Of a DNA stretch of 64,000 nt, positions 45,401 to 54,215 are shown piece after piece (position 1 is the first letter of the stretch; each line of letters starts with the position of its first letter). This stretch comes from Aeromonas sp. FDAARGOS 1405 (lineage in GTDB: Bacteria > Pseudomonadota > Gammaproteobacteria > Enterobacterales > Aeromonadaceae), in assembly GCF_019048265.1 (NCBI RefSeq), contig NZ_CP077311.1, positions 4,411,001 to 4,475,000 on the forward strand, written 5' to 3'. The translations under genes were made by a program, and so were the position numbers. The notes under the pieces are model-generated. The model saw only the letters and a program-made list of their open reading frames with translations, was not told the DNA's origin and made no database searches.

Positions 45401-46816
45401 CTAGATCAGCCCCCAAGCGGCAATCTGGTAGATCCATACCATCGCCAGCAGGGTGCCAACCAACCCCATGATGACGCCGATGCGCACCATCTGGTGACTC
45501 TCCACCAGACCGGTGGCGTGGGCCAGCGCATTGGGCGGGGTACTGATGGGCAGCGACATCCCAAGCGAAACCGAGATGGTAACCGCCAGGATCAGGGTAT
45601 GACTGCCGCCCCACTCGGCCAGCTCCGGCATGCTGACCGCCAGTGCCGCCACCAGTGGCAGCAGCAGATTGGCGGTTGCGGTATTGGACATGAAGTTGGC
45701 CATCACCACTGCCAGCAGACAGGCGCCGACCAGCACCGCCAGCGTGGAGTATTCGTGGAACGGAATATGGGTGATGAGCCGCTCGGCCAACCCGGAGTCC
45801 TCCAGCGCCAGCCCCAGCGCGATACCGCCCGAGACCAGCCAGAGCACGTCGAGGGAGATCTTGTGCAGATCGTCCTTGGTGATGATGCCGGTGGTCAGGA
45901 ACACAGCTACCGGGATCATGGCGACCACGTAGGAGCTCATGCCGTGCAGATCCCCCAGTAGCCAGAGCACTATGGTGGTGATAAAGGTGAGGTAGACCAC
46001 CCAGGCGCGAGGGGTCTGCATAAAACGCCCCTCAATCTTGAGATCCATCCGCTTGAGGGTGCTCGGGAAGAAGCGCCCCAGCAGGAACCAGCCAAGCAGC
46101 AACAGCAATACCACAAAGGGCACCGCAAATCCCATCCACTGACCGAACGAGATGGCATGCTCGCCGGTCAGGTATTTGAGGGCCACTGCGTTGGGCGGAG
46201 TGCCGATGGGAGTGCCGATCCCGCCGAGGTTGGCCGCCAGCGGAATGGCCAGCACAAAGCCGATTTTGGCCGGGTCCTTGTCGGGGAACGCCGCCAGCAC
46301 TGGGGTAAGGATGGCCAGCATCATGGCGGTGGTGGCGGTATTGCTCATGAACATGGAGAAGGTGGCGGTGATCAACATCAGCCCCAGCATGACGATCCGG
46401 GGATCCTGACCAAACGGGCGCAGCAACACCCGCGCCAGATTGACGTCCAGATGGTATTTGGTCGCCGCAATAGCGAGGAAAAAACCACCAAGAAACAGCA
46501 TGATGACCGGCGAGGCAAAGGTCGCCATCACTTCAGTCGACTTGAGCAACTCACCAAACCCCGGTTCGGCCTTGTCGGCAGTCATGAACCAGAGCCCCTT
46601 GTCGGAGAGCAGCAGCAGCTCCAGCACGATGATCAGCACCGAGGTGGCGAAGATAGGGATGGGCTCCAGGATCCAGCAGAGGGCGGCCAGCACGAAAATA
46701 GCCACGACCCGCTGCTCGATGACGGTGATCCCCTCCAGCGGGATCCAGTGGGTCGGGATCAGCAGGATGGTGAGGCTCAGCAGCAGTGGCAGAATAATCT
46801 TGTTATTGATGGGCAC
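45401..46816 (-). CDS. DASS (SLC13) family sodium-coupled anion/dicarboxylate transporter
   Basis: Secondary transporter of about 471 residues with about 11 helices. Two inverted halves each carry the family motif Ser-Asn-Thr: MSNTATTAMMLAIL and MSNFM-type MANFMSNTATANLLLPL. Other motifs are GGIGTPIGTPPNAVALKYLTG and GMSLPISTPPNALAHATG, the sodium/substrate sites. A longer frame opens at 46891, but GGAG stands about 7 bases before the GTG at 46816, which begins the family-like sequence PINNKIILPLLLS; this start was chosen. The substrate may be succinate, citrate or sulfate, not decidable from sequence. Convergent with the DUF481 gene. Confidence 0.88.
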   Translation of the reverse strand: MPINNKIILPLLLSLTILLIPTHWIPLEGITVIEQRVVAIFVLAALCWILEPIPIFATSVLIIVLELLLLSDKGLWFMTADKAEPGFGELLKSTEVMATFASPVIMLFLGGFFLAIAATKYHLDVNLARVLLRPFGQDPRIVMLGLMLITATFSMFMSNTATTAMMLAILTPVLAAFPDKDPAKIGFVLAIPLAANLGGIGTPIGTPPNAVALKYLTGEHAISFGQWMGFAVPFVVLLLLLGWFLLGRFFPSTLKRMDLKIEGRFMQTPRAWVVYLTFITTIVLWLLGDLHGMSSYVVAMIPVAVFLTTGIITKDDLHKISLDVLWLVSGGIALGLALEDSGLAERLITHIPFHEYSTLAVLVGACLLAVVMANFMSNTATANLLLPLVAALAVSMPELAEWGGSHTLILAVTISVSLGMSLPISTPPNALAHATGLVESHQMVRIGVIMGLVGTLLAMVWIYQIAAWGLI

Positions 46817-46991
46817 TATTGTCTCCAGGATCGGGAGTAAGAAGCCAATAGTGGCATAAAATGCTATCGCCTCACGCGGCCAACTCGCCAAAATGAGAGC
46901 TGGCTAACTGCACGGCGCACCGTTTTGTGAGTCATATCAAGCTGGGGTCGGCGCACTATGGCTGACGCCTCAACCCTTGCAACAAACAGGC

Positions 46992-47037
46992 AAAAAAACG
47001 GGCCCGCTGTTCGTTGCACACGACAGCGGGCCCGTTT
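46992..47037 (-). terminator. Terminator of the MaoC gene
   Basis: Fifteen-base stem AAACGGGCCCGCTGT / ACAGCGGGCCCGTTT; on the minus strand it ends in seven T. Confidence 0.93.
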
Positions 47038-47061
47038 CACCATTCATGCCGATGAGGGGGC

Positions 47062-47787
47062 TCAGAAGTAGATGCGGGTCACCGACTCGATGACGCAACC
47101 CGGGCGGCGGATCCCTTCGATCTCAACCTTGATCTCTTTGAGCAACTCCAGCCCACCCTTGATGGGGGTGACCCGGGCCAGCTTGGTGCGGGCGCGGATG
47201 TTGCTGTCCACCTTGATGGGGTACGGGAAACGTACCTGATCCAGCCCGAAGTTCACCACCATGCGGGCGGTCGGGAACTCGGGGGTGGCCTCATCGACCG
47301 AGCCGGTCAACTGCGGCAGCAGCGCCAGGGTCAGGAAGCCGTGGGCGATGGTGGTCTTGAAAGGCGACTCGGCGGCCGCACGCTCCGGATCGGTGTGGAT
47401 CCACTGGTGATCCCCGGTCACTGCAGCAAACTGATCGATCATCTGCTGGCTGACGTGCAGCCACTCGCCGACATGGGTCTCTTCACCAATGCGGGCCTGC
47501 AGGGCGGCATAGAGCTCGGCCGCCTCGGCCCCCAGCTCAACAGCGGGTTCCTGAGCCACGGCAGGCTGACCGTTGGCTACTTGTGCCACGGTTGCTGCAT
47601 CCTGTTGTTGCTCGCTCTGGGACTCGGCTTGCAAGTCCAGCACACGACCCAGCAAAGGGTGAAGATGTGCCTTTTGCTGAAACTCACGCCAGTAGTCGCG
47701 GATCGCCGGAGAGAGCCAATCCTTGAGCTCAAAGGGGTGCTGCGCCAGAATTTCGCGCTTGCGCTTCAGAAAATCGACAACTTTCAT
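47062..47787 (-). CDS. MaoC-domain (R)-specific enoyl-CoA hydratase-like protein
   Basis: 241 residues. The C-terminal ~140 form a hot-dog MaoC domain with the hydratase motif: FAAVTGDHQWIHTDPERAA (catalytic Asp and His), then TIAHGFLTLALLP and VNFGLDQVRFPYPI. The N-terminal ~90 are an extra helical segment (FLKRKREILAQHPFELKDWL, REFQQKAHLHPLLGR) with a Gln/Ala/Glu-rich linker; this is longer than simple PhaJ enzymes (about 135-160). Likely substrates are (R)-3-hydroxyacyl-CoA intermediates, for example feeding polyhydroxyalkanoate synthesis, but no pha gene is nearby. Confidence 0.82.
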   Translation of the reverse strand: MKVVDFLKRKREILAQHPFELKDWLSPAIRDYWREFQQKAHLHPLLGRVLDLQAESQSEQQQDAATVAQVANGQPAVAQEPAVELGAEAAELYAALQARIGEETHVGEWLHVSQQMIDQFAAVTGDHQWIHTDPERAAAESPFKTTIAHGFLTLALLPQLTGSVDEATPEFPTARMVVNFGLDQVRFPYPIKVDSNIRARTKLARVTPIKGGLELLKEIKVEIEGIRRPGCVIESVTRIYF

Positions 47788-47999
47788 CTACCGATCCCTA
47801 TTTGATTCAATGCCTGTAAAGAGGTCTAACCAGTCCTATTTTATTAAAGTTTCAGCTGTAAGTGCAAAAAAAATCTCGGCGTACACCTGTACCAAGGCGG
47901 AAGTAACTACTTACACAATGCAAACCAGCACGATCTGCCAATGAGGAAATCGATTGCCAAAGATGCCGCCAGCAGGGAAAATTCGCGGTGCTCATCATG
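47788..47999. other. Gap between rlmF and the MaoC gene
   Basis: About 210 bases holding the promoter side of the MaoC gene; no other feature was recognised. Confidence 0.5.
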
Positions 48000-48022
48000 A
48001 AAAAAGGCCCTCATCGGGCCTT
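48000..48022 (-). terminator. Terminator of rlmF
   Basis: Stem AAGGCCC / GGGCCTT with a five-base loop, T run on the minus strand (TTTTTT). Confidence 0.88.
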
Positions 48023-48033
48023 GTGGTGGGGAC

Positions 48034-49005
48034 TCAGCGCGCGCTAGACCAGCCGCGACGCAATTCCTCTTCATCCAGAAAGGACCAGGCGAGGATCCGG
48101 CTCACCTTGTTGCCCTGTGCCATGTCGATCACCCGTACCTGACGCGCCCCCACCCGGTTCAATGCCTTTTTCGCCCCCGGCAAGTTCTCTTTTTTCGACA
48201 CCAGCGAGCTGAACCAGAGGCACTGAGTGGCAAACTCCTTGCTCTGGGCAATCATGTTGGCCAGAAACGCCGCCTCGCCCCCTTCGCACCAGAGCTCGGC
48301 CTTCTGGCCGCCGAAGTTGAGCACAGGGGCGCCTGTCACCTCCTTGCCCAGATTGCGCAGCTTGCGCTCCGTCCCCTTACTCGCCTCTTCCAGCGACGCA
48401 TGGAACGGCGGATTGCACAGCGTCAGGGCGAAGCGCTCCTTCGGCCCTATAATGCCGCGAAACACATGGTTGGGGTTACCCTGCAAACGACACTCAATCT
48501 GGTTGCCGAGTCCGTTGCTCTTGGCCAGCAAAGTGGCCGCCTTGACCGAGACCGGATCGATATCCGATCCCACAAAACGCCAGCCATATTCGCGGGCCCC
48601 CAGCAGCGGATAGATACAGTTTGCCCCCACCCCGATATCCAGCACTCTCACCCCCTTGCCGGTAGGGAGCTGGCCTGCGCTCTCGGCCAGCAGGTCGGCC
48701 GCCCAGTGCAGGTAGTCCACCCGTCCCGGGATAGGCGGGCAGAGGTAACCGGCAGGCAAGTCCCAGTGGGCAATCCCGTAGTGATGGGCCAGCAGGGCGC
48801 GATTGAGGGTCTTCACTGCATCGGGATCGGCAAAATCGATTGTGCGGGTGCCGTAGTCATTGATAAAGACGTGGGCAGCCAATTCGGGAGTTCGCAGGCA
48901 GAGCGCCTCAAAGTCGTAACCCGCCTGATGGCGATTACGGGAGTGAAGTCCGGATTTACGGTCGCCCGACTTGGGGCCACCGGCTGATGGGATGCGGGGT
49001 TTCAT
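48034..49005 (-). CDS. rlmF: 23S rRNA (adenine(1618)-N6)-methyltransferase
   Basis: Methylates A1618 of 23S rRNA using S-adenosylmethionine. The 323 residues have the RlmF start pattern with a basic leader ([18 protein letters not shown]), motif [27 protein letters not shown], and the N6-adenine catalytic motif [14 protein letters not shown] (NPPF). The substrate-side stretch [20 protein letters not shown] fits RlmF as well. It is a single gene with its own terminator, upstream of the MaoC gene on the same strand. Confidence 0.95.
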   Translation of the reverse strand: MKPRIPSAGGPKSGDRKSGLHSRNRHQAGYDFEALCLRTPELAAHVFINDYGTRTIDFADPDAVKTLNRALLAHHYGIAHWDLPAGYLCPPIPGRVDYLHWAADLLAESAGQLPTGKGVRVLDIGVGANCIYPLLGAREYGWRFVGSDIDPVSVKAATLLAKSNGLGNQIECRLQGNPNHVFRGIIGPKERFALTLCNPPFHASLEEASKGTERKLRNLGKEVTGAPVLNFGGQKAELWCEGGEAAFLANMIAQSKEFATQCLWFSSLVSKKENLPGAKKALNRVGARQVRVIDMAQGNKVSRILAWSFLDEEELRRGWSSAR

Positions 49006-49075
49006 GCTGAGCCTGCCGAAGAAAACGGGCCCACACTATAGTGATTTGACTCGGGAAAGTCTAAACGAGGGCAAT

Positions 49076-49102
49076 AAAAAACCGGGCTATCGAGCCCGGT
49101 TC
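49076..49102 (-). terminator. Terminator of the NlpC/P60 gene
   Basis: Stem AACCGGGCT / AGCCCGGTT with a four-base loop, T run on the minus strand (TTTTTT). Confidence 0.9.
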
Positions 49103-49153
49103 AAGTGAGGTTGGAAAAACAGTCCGTACTGCGAGCCGTTTGTCCAGCCTGAC

Positions 49154-49654
49154 TCAGATATCGATCCGGCGAGCTTGCCAGAACTTGTTGCGCCAATATT
49201 GGCTATCCAACTTGGAGCGCGTCACACCGGCGCGGGTCGAGGCGTGGATGAATTCACCATTGCCGACATAGATACCAACGTGGTTGAGACGACGATTGAT
49301 TTTGAAGAAGACCAGGTCACCCTCGACCAAATCCTGCTTGGAAACGCGCGTCCCTTCGTGGACTTGGGAGCGGGTATCGCGGGGTAATTCGATACCGACG
49401 GCATTGCGGAACACTTCACGGGCAAAGGCGGAACAGTCGATACCGCGCTGGCTGCTGCCACCCATCCGGTAAGGAACACCACGCCACTCTTTGTATACAG
49501 TCAGGATTTCATTCACATCGGGTGTCTGGGAAGCTTCCGGTTCGATGACAGGTTCAACCATGGAAACTTCGATCTTGCTCGCGACCTCGGGTTGGGGTGC
49601 CGAGGCACAACCCACCATTCCGAGCGCGACCAGCAGTAGCATCAGGTGGCGCAA
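49154..49654 (-). CDS. NlpC/P60 family lipoprotein (MepS/Spr-like endopeptidase)
   Basis: Outer-membrane-anchored D,D-endopeptidase type that cuts peptidoglycan cross-links. The 166 residues have a lipoprotein signal ending MVGC (Cys16), then an NlpC/P60 domain with GVPYRMGGSSQRGIDCSAF (catalytic Cys), VEGDLVFFKINRRLNHVGIYVGNGEFIHAS (catalytic His). Key residues are all in place. It resembles E. coli Spr/MepS. It is a single gene, with a promoter region of about 260 bases upstream. Confidence 0.93.
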   Translation of the reverse strand: MRHLMLLLVALGMVGCASAPQPEVASKIEVSMVEPVIEPEASQTPDVNEILTVYKEWRGVPYRMGGSSQRGIDCSAFAREVFRNAVGIELPRDTRSQVHEGTRVSKQDLVEGDLVFFKINRRLNHVGIYVGNGEFIHASTRAGVTRSKLDSQYWRNKFWQARRIDI

Positions 49655-49917
49655 TCCTTTATCCCCGCTAAATAGTAAATCTTGTTAAAATACGGCCCCA
49701 AAGGGCAATTTATAAGGCAACAGCACCCGACTATATCCAAGAATTCTATCGAGGCAAGTGAAAATCCCTATCAAGCTCACATTTTTGCAAGAAAATGCAC
49801 GATTTTTCATAATTAATGTGATCATGACCAAACAATATACAATCGCAAAAAGAGCCTTAGGCCTCATAGATAACTGGCTTTTATCCCTGCTTCAGCACCT
49901 TTTTAAAGTGAAAAATC

Positions 49918-50640
49918 ATGATCGAAACCGATCTTTTTTTGTTAAAACCGGCCAGGGTATGCCAGGAGCTGCTTGCTCAATTGCCTGAATGGCTGTCAAC
50001 CGATGAGCAGCATATCTGGCAAGCCATGACCCATCCTGAACGGCGTCAGGAATATCTGGTGAGCCGCGCCCTGTTGCGCCAGCTATTGGCCGAGCGGCTG
50101 CAACAACCCGCCGCCACTCTGCAATTTTGCAACGGCCCCCACGGCAAGCCCCGACTGCATGATGATGCTTGGCAGTTCAATCTGAGCCACAGTGGCAGCT
50201 GGCTGGTGCTGGCGCTCTGCCCGCAGGGGCCGCTTGGAGTGGATATAGAACTGGGCAAACGGCGGCGGCATCCCCTCCCCCTGGCCCGCCGCTTTTATGC
50301 ACAGAGTGAATATGAGTGGCTCTGCGCACAGCCTGCTCAAGAGCAGGAGAGCGCCTTCTACCGGCTCTGGTCACGCAAGGAGGCGGTACTGAAAGCCCAC
50401 GGTGGCGGCATAGCGGCGGGGCTGGAGAAGGTGCGGTTTCTCCCGGAGGAAGAATGGCGACTCGACAACCGGCTCGATGACACCCCTTATCAGGTACAGG
50501 ATTGGCCCTTTGCCAGCGGCTGGCTAAGTCTCGCGGCGGCGGCAGCCCCTGTGACCTTTTACCGGCTGGATGAGCGCTTGAATTGCCACTCGCTTAACCC
50601 CATGTTACTCAACACCCTTTCTGAAGAGTCCAACTCATGA
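49918..50640 (+). CDS. 4'-phosphopantetheinyl transferase (Sfp type)
   Basis: Moves phosphopantetheine from CoA to a carrier-protein Ser. The 240 residues match the long Sfp/EntD class: GPHGKPRL, FNLSHSGSWLVLAL, LGVDIEL (Mg-binding Asp and Glu), and FYRLWSRKEAVLKAHGGG with the KEA-type motif. It overlaps the next gene by four bases (ATGA), so it is translationally coupled with it. The natural target may be a nonribosomal or polyketide synthase carrier, or a siderophore system elsewhere; none is in the window. Its ribosome site is weak (AAAG upstream). Confidence 0.9.
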   Translation: MIETDLFLLKPARVCQELLAQLPEWLSTDEQHIWQAMTHPERRQEYLVSRALLRQLLAERLQQPAATLQFCNGPHGKPRLHDDAWQFNLSHSGSWLVLALCPQGPLGVDIELGKRRRHPLPLARRFYAQSEYEWLCAQPAQEQESAFYRLWSRKEAVLKAHGGGIAAGLEKVRFLPEEEWRLDNRLDDTPYQVQDWPFASGWLSLAAAAAPVTFYRLDERLNCHSLNPMLLNTLSEESNS

Positions 50641-51485
50641 TCGTCGACATTACTCCCCAGAATTTTCACGCTGAACTTATCGATGCGTCCATGAAGAAGC
50701 CGGTCGTCATCTATTTCCATGCTCCGCAGATGCCGGAGTGCCAGGGGATGACACCGCTGATCGAATCACTGGTTGGGCCCGCCAATGAGCAGGTCACCCT
50801 GGCCAAGGTGGATATGAACGATCCCCAGCTGCAACCGCTGGCCAGCCAGCTCGGCCTGCGCGCCCTGCCGGCGCTGGTGCTGTTCCATCAGGGTCGCCCT
50901 GACGAACAGGGGATCATCGAAGGGCCGCAGGATGAAGCCACCCTGCGCCAGTATTTCGCCGCTTTCGCCCCCAAAGAAGAGGAAGAGTTGCTGGCCAAGG
51001 GGCAACAAGCACTGGCTGACGAGCAGCCCAGCATCGCCTATGCCCATCTGACCAAGGCACACCAGCTGGCTCCTGAACGTCACGACATCAGCCTGTGGCT
51101 CATTCAAGCTGCGCTCGACCTCAACCTGCTGGATGAAGCGCAGGAGCGCCTCGGCACCATCCCGATGGCGGCGCAGGATGGCCACTTCCATACCCTGAGC
51201 TCACGACTGGCGCTGGCCCTGCAAGCGGCAGACAGCCCGGAGCTGCGCGCGCTGGAAGCCCGCCATGCAGAACAGCCTGATGATTTTGCCCTGACTCAGG
51301 AGCTGGCGGTGCAATACAACCAGGCTGGTCGTCAGGAAGAGGCGTTGGGACTACTGCTGGAGATCCTCAAGCGGGATTTGGCATTCGGCGATGCCAGAAA
51401 GACCTATCTCGATATTCTGGCGACCATGGGCAGCACACCGGCGGCACAGAGCTACCGTCGCAAACTCTATAGTCTGCTCTACTGA
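50637..51485 (+). CDS. cnoX: CnoX (YbbN)-type thioredoxin/TPR chaperedoxin
   Basis: Thioredoxin-fold protein with TPR-like C-terminal helices that protects proteins from overoxidation and helps folding. The 282 residues start with a thioredoxin domain in which the CxxC active site is replaced by MPEC (one Cys, in APQMPECQGM), then LRALPALVLFHQG with the conserved cis-Pro, and a helical repeat region (about 120-282, with GQQALADEQPSIAYAHLTKA and NQAGRQEEALGLLLEILKRD). This matches the CnoX plan. It is coupled to the phosphopantetheinyl transferase gene, an arrangement that is not obviously functional. No clear terminator directly follows; the lpp terminator is downstream. Confidence 0.88.
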   Translation: MIVDITPQNFHAELIDASMKKPVVIYFHAPQMPECQGMTPLIESLVGPANEQVTLAKVDMNDPQLQPLASQLGLRALPALVLFHQGRPDEQGIIEGPQDEATLRQYFAAFAPKEEEELLAKGQQALADEQPSIAYAHLTKAHQLAPERHDISLWLIQAALDLNLLDEAQERLGTIPMAAQDGHFHTLSSRLALALQAADSPELRALEARHAEQPDDFALTQELAVQYNQAGRQEEALGLLLEILKRDLAFGDARKTYLDILATMGSTPAAQSYRRKLYSLLY

Positions 51486-51614
51486 TAGGAATCGAACTGG
51501 CTGGTAATGATGGGGGAGTGCCGGGAGACCGGCATGACCTCATGGGTCAAGTACGAAGAAGGTATTGTGGAAATAAGTTGCTGTGGGAATAGTGGAGATA
51601 CGGTGAATTTCAGG

Positions 51615-51649
51615 CAAAAAAAAATGGCGCAAAACTGCGCCATTTTTTT
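51615..51649. terminator. Terminator of lpp (bidirectional)
   Basis: Stem AAAATGGCGCA / TGCGCCATTTT with a four-base loop, A run on one side and T run on the other. It serves lpp (minus) and may also stop transcripts from cnoX. Confidence 0.93.
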
Positions 51650-51657
51650 CGCATGGA

Positions 51658-51900
51658 TTACTTCTTGTAGGAAGTAGCCATGTTGTCGATGCGCTGGTTA
51701 GCACGCATAGCTTCTTGCTTGGCTTCGGCAACATCAGCAGCGATTTTGGACTGATCAGCACGAACTGCGCTAACATCTTGAGCCAGTTGGTCAACTTTGT
51801 TAGACAGATTCTGAACGGAAGTTTCCAGTTCGCTGGTGTTTGCACAACCGCCCAGCAGAGCGGACAGACCAACAACACCTACCAACAACAATTTTTTCAT
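51658..51900 (-). CDS. lpp: Murein lipoprotein Lpp (Braun-type)
   Basis: Small outer-membrane lipoprotein that is linked to peptidoglycan. The 80 residues have a signal ending LLGGC (Cys19), a coiled coil with a clear seven-residue pattern (LSNKVDQLAQDVSAVRADQ) and a C terminus NMATSYKK, whose last Lys is the probable attachment point, as in E. coli Lpp. The short AT-tract promoter side to the right has many T. Single gene with a strong terminator. Confidence 0.95.
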   Translation of the reverse strand: MKKLLLVGVVGLSALLGGCANTSELETSVQNLSNKVDQLAQDVSAVRADQSKIAADVAEAKQEAMRANQRIDNMATSYKK

Positions 51901-52125
51901 TTTTAAAGCTCCCTTGAACTCGCCAGACGTTTAGCAAGCGGCGTGATTATGGCACAAAAAAATAATACTTTGCATAGCCCTCACCACAGATAAATGCATT
52001 AAAACCCTCATTTTTTTTTGAATGAACAGTTTTTGTCCAGATTCGTCTAAAAAATGAGTGCCGTGTGGTGGGGGCACGGACAAAGGTTAACCAAATTTTT
52101 GCCTTATTACAATTTCGTATGAGGC

Positions 52126-52779
52126 TCAGGCTGTACGTTCTGACAACAATTGACGATATTGCACCAGATCCTCGATGGTCAGCACCGGCATCTGGTGCTT
52201 GCGACCGAACGCAACCAGGTCTGGCAGACGCGCCATCGAGCCATCTTCTTTGGTCAATTCACACAACACACCAAACGGTTTGAGGCCAGCCAGCTGCATC
52301 AGATCGACCGTCGCTTCGGTATGACCCCGGCGGGTAAGCACCCCACCGGTTCGCGCACGCAACGGGAAAACATGACCCGGACGGTGCAGATCACCCGGTT
52401 TGGCGCCGTCTGCGATGGCTGCACGGATAGTGGTGATGCGATCAGCCGCCGAGACACCGGTCGTGACCCCCTGCGCCGCTTCGATGGTCACGGTAAAGGC
52501 GGTCTGGTAGTGGCTGGAGTTGGCCTCCACCATCATCGGCAGTTCGAGCTGGCGAACCCGCTCGTCGGGCAGGCAGAGGCAGACGATGCCGGAGCACTCG
52601 CGGATCATCAGCGCCATCTGTTCATTGGTCATGGATTCGGCGGCGAAAATGAGGTCGCCCTCGTTCTCCCGATCTTCATCGTCGGCCACCAGCACGCCGC
52701 ATCCGGCACGCAAGGCAGACAGGGCCGCTTCGACACGGGCAACGGGATCACCGAATTCACTGAGTAGAGACTGATTCAT
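52126..52779 (-). CDS. ribB: 3,4-dihydroxy-2-butanone-4-phosphate synthase
   Basis: First committed enzyme of the ribulose-5-phosphate branch of riboflavin synthesis. The 217 residues equal the E. coli RibB length. Motifs: [19 protein letters not shown] (Mg-binding Asp/Glu), [47 protein letters not shown] (HTEA), and [13 protein letters not shown]. The frame continues upstream through the riboswitch, but the residues there are not RibB-like, so the ATG at 52779 was chosen. Expression should be controlled by the FMN riboswitch in its leader. Confidence 0.96.
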   Translation of the reverse strand: MNQSLLSEFGDPVARVEAALSALRAGCGVLVADDEDRENEGDLIFAAESMTNEQMALMIRECSGIVCLCLPDERVRQLELPMMVEANSSHYQTAFTVTIEAAQGVTTGVSAADRITTIRAAIADGAKPGDLHRPGHVFPLRARTGGVLTRRGHTEATVDLMQLAGLKPFGVLCELTKEDGSMARLPDLVAFGRKHQMPVLTIEDLVQYRQLLSERTA

Positions 52780-52886
52780 GGTAAAACTCCTAAACAAGAC
52801 AAGGACCAGAATCAGGGCATGGAAAGGCAGACAGAGACGGGCATGCTGCGGCCAGCCCACAAGGGCCAACACGGCAAGGTCTGTCT

Positions 52887-53036
52887 TATCCTCTTTCATC
52901 CGGACTATGACCGTCGGCTCCGGCATCTCACCGGATCTGCTGACCCCGACCTGGCAATCAGCCAAGTCGGGCGCTCGCGGGCTCCCCGAGTCAATCGGGA
53001 TACCGCCGGTGGGGAATTGCACCCCGCCCTGAGAAT
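52887..53036 (-). ncRNA. FMN riboswitch (RFN element) in the ribB leader
   Basis: On the minus strand the typical RFN blocks are in order: CTCAGGGCGGGGTGCAATTC, CCCACCGGCGGTA, AGCCCGCGAGCG, GGTCAGCAGATCCGGTG, GATGCCGGAGCCGACGGT and AGTCCGGATGAAAGAG. It lies 107 bases upstream of the ribB ATG. Binding of FMN should reduce expression of ribB. Confidence 0.97.
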
Positions 53037-53290
53037 AAGCGCAGACAGCCTAAAGAAAAACGGTTGCAGATACCAGCCAAAATCCCCCGCAGGCTGAAAA
53101 GCGTTTCAACATTGCGCCCGGGATCCCGCTCTGCGGCCCGCTCGCCAGCGCGAAAGACCATGACTGGCGAATTTCTTTATGGCTCGGATCGGTTTATGGC
53201 ATAGTTCCCGAAACAAAAAAACAGGGCCCGAAAAGAGAGCCTGAACAACGCAGCCGGCGCAGACAGCAGCGCCAACACCACAAACGGAAA

Positions 53291-54136
53291 ATGACAGAGA
53301 TGGAAAAGAAAATACTGCTCACGGATTGCCCGGATGCCAAAGGGCTCATCGCCAAGATCACCAACATCTGCTACAAGCACCAGCTCAACATCATCAAGAA
53401 CGATGAGTTTGTGGATCACGAGAATGGCCGCTTCTTTATGCGTACCGAGCTGGAAGGCCGCTTCAACGACGAGACCCTGCTGGCCGACCTCGATGATGCC
53501 CTGCCCACCGGCGCCCAGCGCCGTCTGGTCAAGGCGGGCAAGAAGCGCATCGTCATCCTGGTGACCAAAGAGACTCACTGCCTCGGCGATATTCTGATGA
53601 AGAACTACGCGGGCGCGCTGGATATGGATATCGTTGCGGTGATCGGCAACTACGACACCCTGGCCGAGCTCACCGGCAAGTTCGATATCCCGTTCCACAC
53701 CGTCAGTCACGAGGATCTGAGCCGGACCGAACATGAAGAGCAGGTACGCACCATCATCGACAGCTATGAGCCTGACTATGTGATCCTGGCCAAGTACATG
53801 CGGGTGCTGACCCCGAGCTTCGTTGAGGCCTATCCGCGCAAAATCCTCAACATCCACCACTCCTTTCTGCCCGCCTTCATCGGTGCCCGCCCCTACCGGC
53901 AGGCGTTTGATCGCGGCGTCAAGCTGATCGGCGCTACCGCCCACTTCGTGACCGACGATCTGGATGAAGGCCCCATCGTCGAACAGGACGTGATCCACGT
54001 CGGTCACGCCTTCAGTGCGGAGGACATGGCCAAGGCGGGTCGGGATGTGGAGAAATCGGTGCTGAGCCGCGCGCTGGAGCTGGTACTGAACGAGCGTGTG
54101 TTCGTCTACGGCAACAAGACGGTGGTCTTCAAGTAA
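53291..54136 (+). CDS. purU: Formyltetrahydrofolate deformylase
   Basis: Hydrolyses 10-formyl-THF to formate and THF, linking one-carbon pools to purine synthesis. The 281 residues have an N-terminal ACT domain (ILLTDCPDAKGLIAKITNIC), a hinge, and the formyltransferase-like catalytic domain with NIHHSFLPAFIGARPYRQAF and ATAHFVTDDLDEGPIVEQDV, including the essential Asn, His and Asp. Two starts, ATG 53291 and ATG 53300, are possible; the first is used because family lengths near 280 fit it. Terminator follows. It lies divergent from ribB. Confidence 0.95.
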   Translation: MTEMEKKILLTDCPDAKGLIAKITNICYKHQLNIIKNDEFVDHENGRFFMRTELEGRFNDETLLADLDDALPTGAQRRLVKAGKKRIVILVTKETHCLGDILMKNYAGALDMDIVAVIGNYDTLAELTGKFDIPFHTVSHEDLSRTEHEEQVRTIIDSYEPDYVILAKYMRVLTPSFVEAYPRKILNIHHSFLPAFIGARPYRQAFDRGVKLIGATAHFVTDDLDEGPIVEQDVIHVGHAFSAEDMAKAGRDVEKSVLSRALELVLNERVFVYGNKTVVFK

Positions 54137-54170
54137 TCAGCTCACATGGCTCGTATACAAACACCAGAAA

Positions 54171-54203
54171 CAACAACGGCTCCCATGGGAGCCGTTGTTG
54201 TTT
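54171..54203. terminator. Terminator between purU and the DUF945 gene
   Basis: Perfect palindrome CAACAACGGCTCCC / GGGAGCCGTTGTTG around AT, then TTTC. It can serve both converging genes. Confidence 0.85.
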
Positions 54204-54215
54204 CTGCGCCGAGTG

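Noticed and set aside
52780..53022. N-terminal extension of ribB by 81 codons
   Set aside because: The region is the FMN riboswitch and leader; the residues do not resemble RibB, which starts at the ATG at 52779.
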